A DNA stretch of 64,000 nucleotides from Phycomyces blakesleeanus NRRL 1555(-). Taxonomy: Eukaryota; Mucoromycota; Mucoromycetes; Mucorales; Phycomycetaceae. The DNA is taken from positions 186,001-250,000 of the forward strand of contig NW_017265143.1 in NCBI RefSeq assembly GCF_001638985.1. The letters run 5' to 3'. Positions 62,792-64,000 of this stretch are shown here, one piece after another. The notes beneath the pieces are model-generated. The model was not told where the DNA came from. It ran no database searches and saw nothing but the letters and a program-made list of their open reading frames with translations. The position numbers and the translations under genes were made by a program. Within the stretch, counting starts at the first letter, position 1. Each line of letters begins with the position of its first letter.

Positions 62792-64000
62792 ATGAACTCT
62801 CCTGCTGACTTGTTTCCCGCTGGTTTGACCCCTGTTCCTGAGGAGGCTACCTTGTCCCCCATGTCTGCGGATGAATTATTCTCTGACTTGAGTGAGCCCG
62901 TCCTCTTTCCGGATGCTGCCCCTGGTTTTGGTTCCGTTTCTGGTTCTGGTTCCCCTCCCGTTGGTAGAGAAGTAGCAACTGCTTCCTCCTGTGTGGCCGT
63001 TCTCAAGGCTGAATTGGGCAACCATATCGAGGCCTTCAGCGCTGCTCATGTAGCAAACAATGAGCAAGCAGCTGATGATGCACTCCGCAGGATCGAGCGC
63101 ACAAGATTGGCAATCACTAGCCTTGAAAAGTGCAGCGAGATGCTTGCCTCTCCTGGTACAAACACAGAGAGAGCTGGCCGTGAAGGAGGGTTGACTCTCA
63201 ACAGAAGAGATCTTCCCAAATTCCAATTGGCCTCCAGTATTATTAAGCCCTTCCCAAATGAAGAGGTTTTTGAATCAGTTGGACATTTCCTACGTACCTT
63301 CAAGAATGTGATCGAGTCTTCTTCCTTGGACATCGAGAGAGTTTGGAAGAAATTCCTCCCACTTTGCCTGCCTCACACTGATGACGGATGGGTAGAGATG
63401 GATCTTAAGAAGTGTATTGATTGGAAGGCGGCGAAATCATGCTTCAACAAAAGACATGGTTCCAGCTTGGTGTCTCGGCGATTCACAGACCAGGTCTTTA
63501 CAATGATGATGAAGAACACTGAGTCCATCGGTGATTACTCGAAGAAGTTCCTCCGTGCGGTTTACAATGCTGGTTTACCCAAAGACGATGCTCGCATCGC
63601 TGATCGCTTCCTTGCCTCGCTGACCTTATCAGTGCAAACACTGGTAAGAGTTACCATGGCCCGCTCTGGTCCCAATGGGGAGTCCAAGCGTGATTGGACT
63701 GTAGAGCAGATCACGCAGATCGGCAGAGACATCCTTGGGGATGACAACAGGCTCTATGCTGAGGCGACCCGATTGATTCCTGGTTCCCGTGGGCAACCTG
63801 AGAAGAATAACGAGGAACATCCCAGAAAGAAGCTTCACCACTCCAACAAGATAACCAAGCATGAGAAGACATTTTTCTGCTCGCACCATGGAAAAAACCC
63901 GACCCATGAGTCCAGCAAGTGTTTTACCTTGATCAACCGCAAGAACAAAGCCAGTAGTTCCAACAGTCGCAATCCTTGCAGACGTTGTGGTGAAAACTAC
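62792..64000 (+). CDS. gag: Retrotransposon Gag (Ty3/gypsy-like), 3' truncated by window edge
   Basis: Open from ATG 62792 to the last base (403 codons, no stop). It begins MNSPADLFPAGLTPVPEEAT, followed by a Gly/Ser/Pro linker, a helical region (AADDALRRIERTRLAITSLEK) and a capsid-like part (LPKFQLASSIIKPFPNEEVF, VGHFLRTFKNVIES, CLPHTDDGWVEMDL, WKAAKSCFNKRHGS, IGDYSKKFLRAVYNAGL, ADRFLASL). The nucleocapsid end has a CSHHGKNPTHESSKC finger typical of fungal gypsy Gag, and then CRRCGENY, the first half of a CCHC zinc knuckle cut by the window. GC-rich codons contrast with host flanks. The frame is intact so far, so the copy may be young. Confidence 0.88.
   Translation, partial: MNSPADLFPAGLTPVPEEATLSPMSADELFSDLSEPVLFPDAAPGFGSVSGSGSPPVGREVATASSCVAVLKAELGNHIEAFSAAHVANNEQAADDALRRIERTRLAITSLEKCSEMLASPGTNTERAGREGGLTLNRRDLPKFQLASSIIKPFPNEEVFESVGHFLRTFKNVIESSSLDIERVWKKFLPLCLPHTDDGWVEMDLKKCIDWKAAKSCFNKRHGSSLVSRRFTDQVFTMMMKNTESIGDYSKKFLRAVYNAGLPKDDARIADRFLASLTLSVQTLVRVTMARSGPNGESKRDWTVEQITQIGRDILGDDNRLYAEATRLIPGSRGQPEKNNEEHPRKKLHHSNKITKHEKTFFCSHHGKNPTHESSKCFTLINRKNKASSSNSRNPCRRCGENY

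Overview
The window is nuclear DNA of a fungus, most likely an early-diverging, AT-rich Mucoromycota (Mucorales-like) species. The signs are many short phase-consistent GT-AG introns (about 55-160 nt), fungal forms of SNF1, YTM1, GUP1 and SPC24, a fungal GH17 glucanase, a Tubby-domain gene, F-box/LRR genes, a eukaryotic initiator tRNA-Met, and LTR and TA-target DNA transposons in long AT-rich intergenic stretches. I rebuilt the multi-exon genes by reading splice sites by hand; every model given as complete closes in frame from ATG to stop. Species cannot be fixed from sequence alone.

Layout. 1-0.74 kb: 3' end of a TTC39/IML2-type TPR gene. 3.7-10.7 kb: a compact housekeeping block with SNF1 kinase (-, 15 exons), SPC24 kinetochore subunit (-) and, divergently, YTM1 ribosome-biogenesis WD40 protein (+). 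11.4 kb: initiator tRNA-Met, followed by very AT-rich DNA holding an LTR inside a TIR-bounded element. 15.0-17.8 kb: a small 80-aa gene and a TPR/F-box/LRR gene of the Pof3/Dia2 type. 19.4-22.3 kb: three inverted-repeat elements nested one inside another, with a frameshifted PD-(D/E)XK-like gene in the outer one. 23.4-34.7 kb: two paralogous F-box genes in the same orientation, 7.2 kb apart. 36-44 kb: cell-surface and signalling genes, all on the minus strand (single-pass membrane protein with 17-residue repeats, Tubby-domain protein, GPI-type glycoprotein, secreted GH17). 45.5-47.9 kb: GUP1 MBOAT acyltransferase with two GC-AG introns.

48-64 kb is accessory and repeat-rich: a decayed HMG-box gene, two nearly identical 1.88-kb direct repeats 8.2 kb apart plus a third partial relative, a 100-N assembly gap, a minisatellite/A-rich tract, and the 5' LTR and gag of a Ty3/gypsy-like retrotransposon running off the right edge. 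The retrotransposon interrupts the second 1.88-kb repeat.

Functional links: SNF1 (energy sensing), YTM1 (60S biogenesis) and SPC24 (kinetochore) are ordinary core genes. GH17, the GPI-type protein, GUP1 (GPI-anchor lipid remodelling in yeast) and the repeat-bearing membrane protein together make the 36-48 kb part rich in cell-surface functions, although these genes are not an operon and each has its own flanks.
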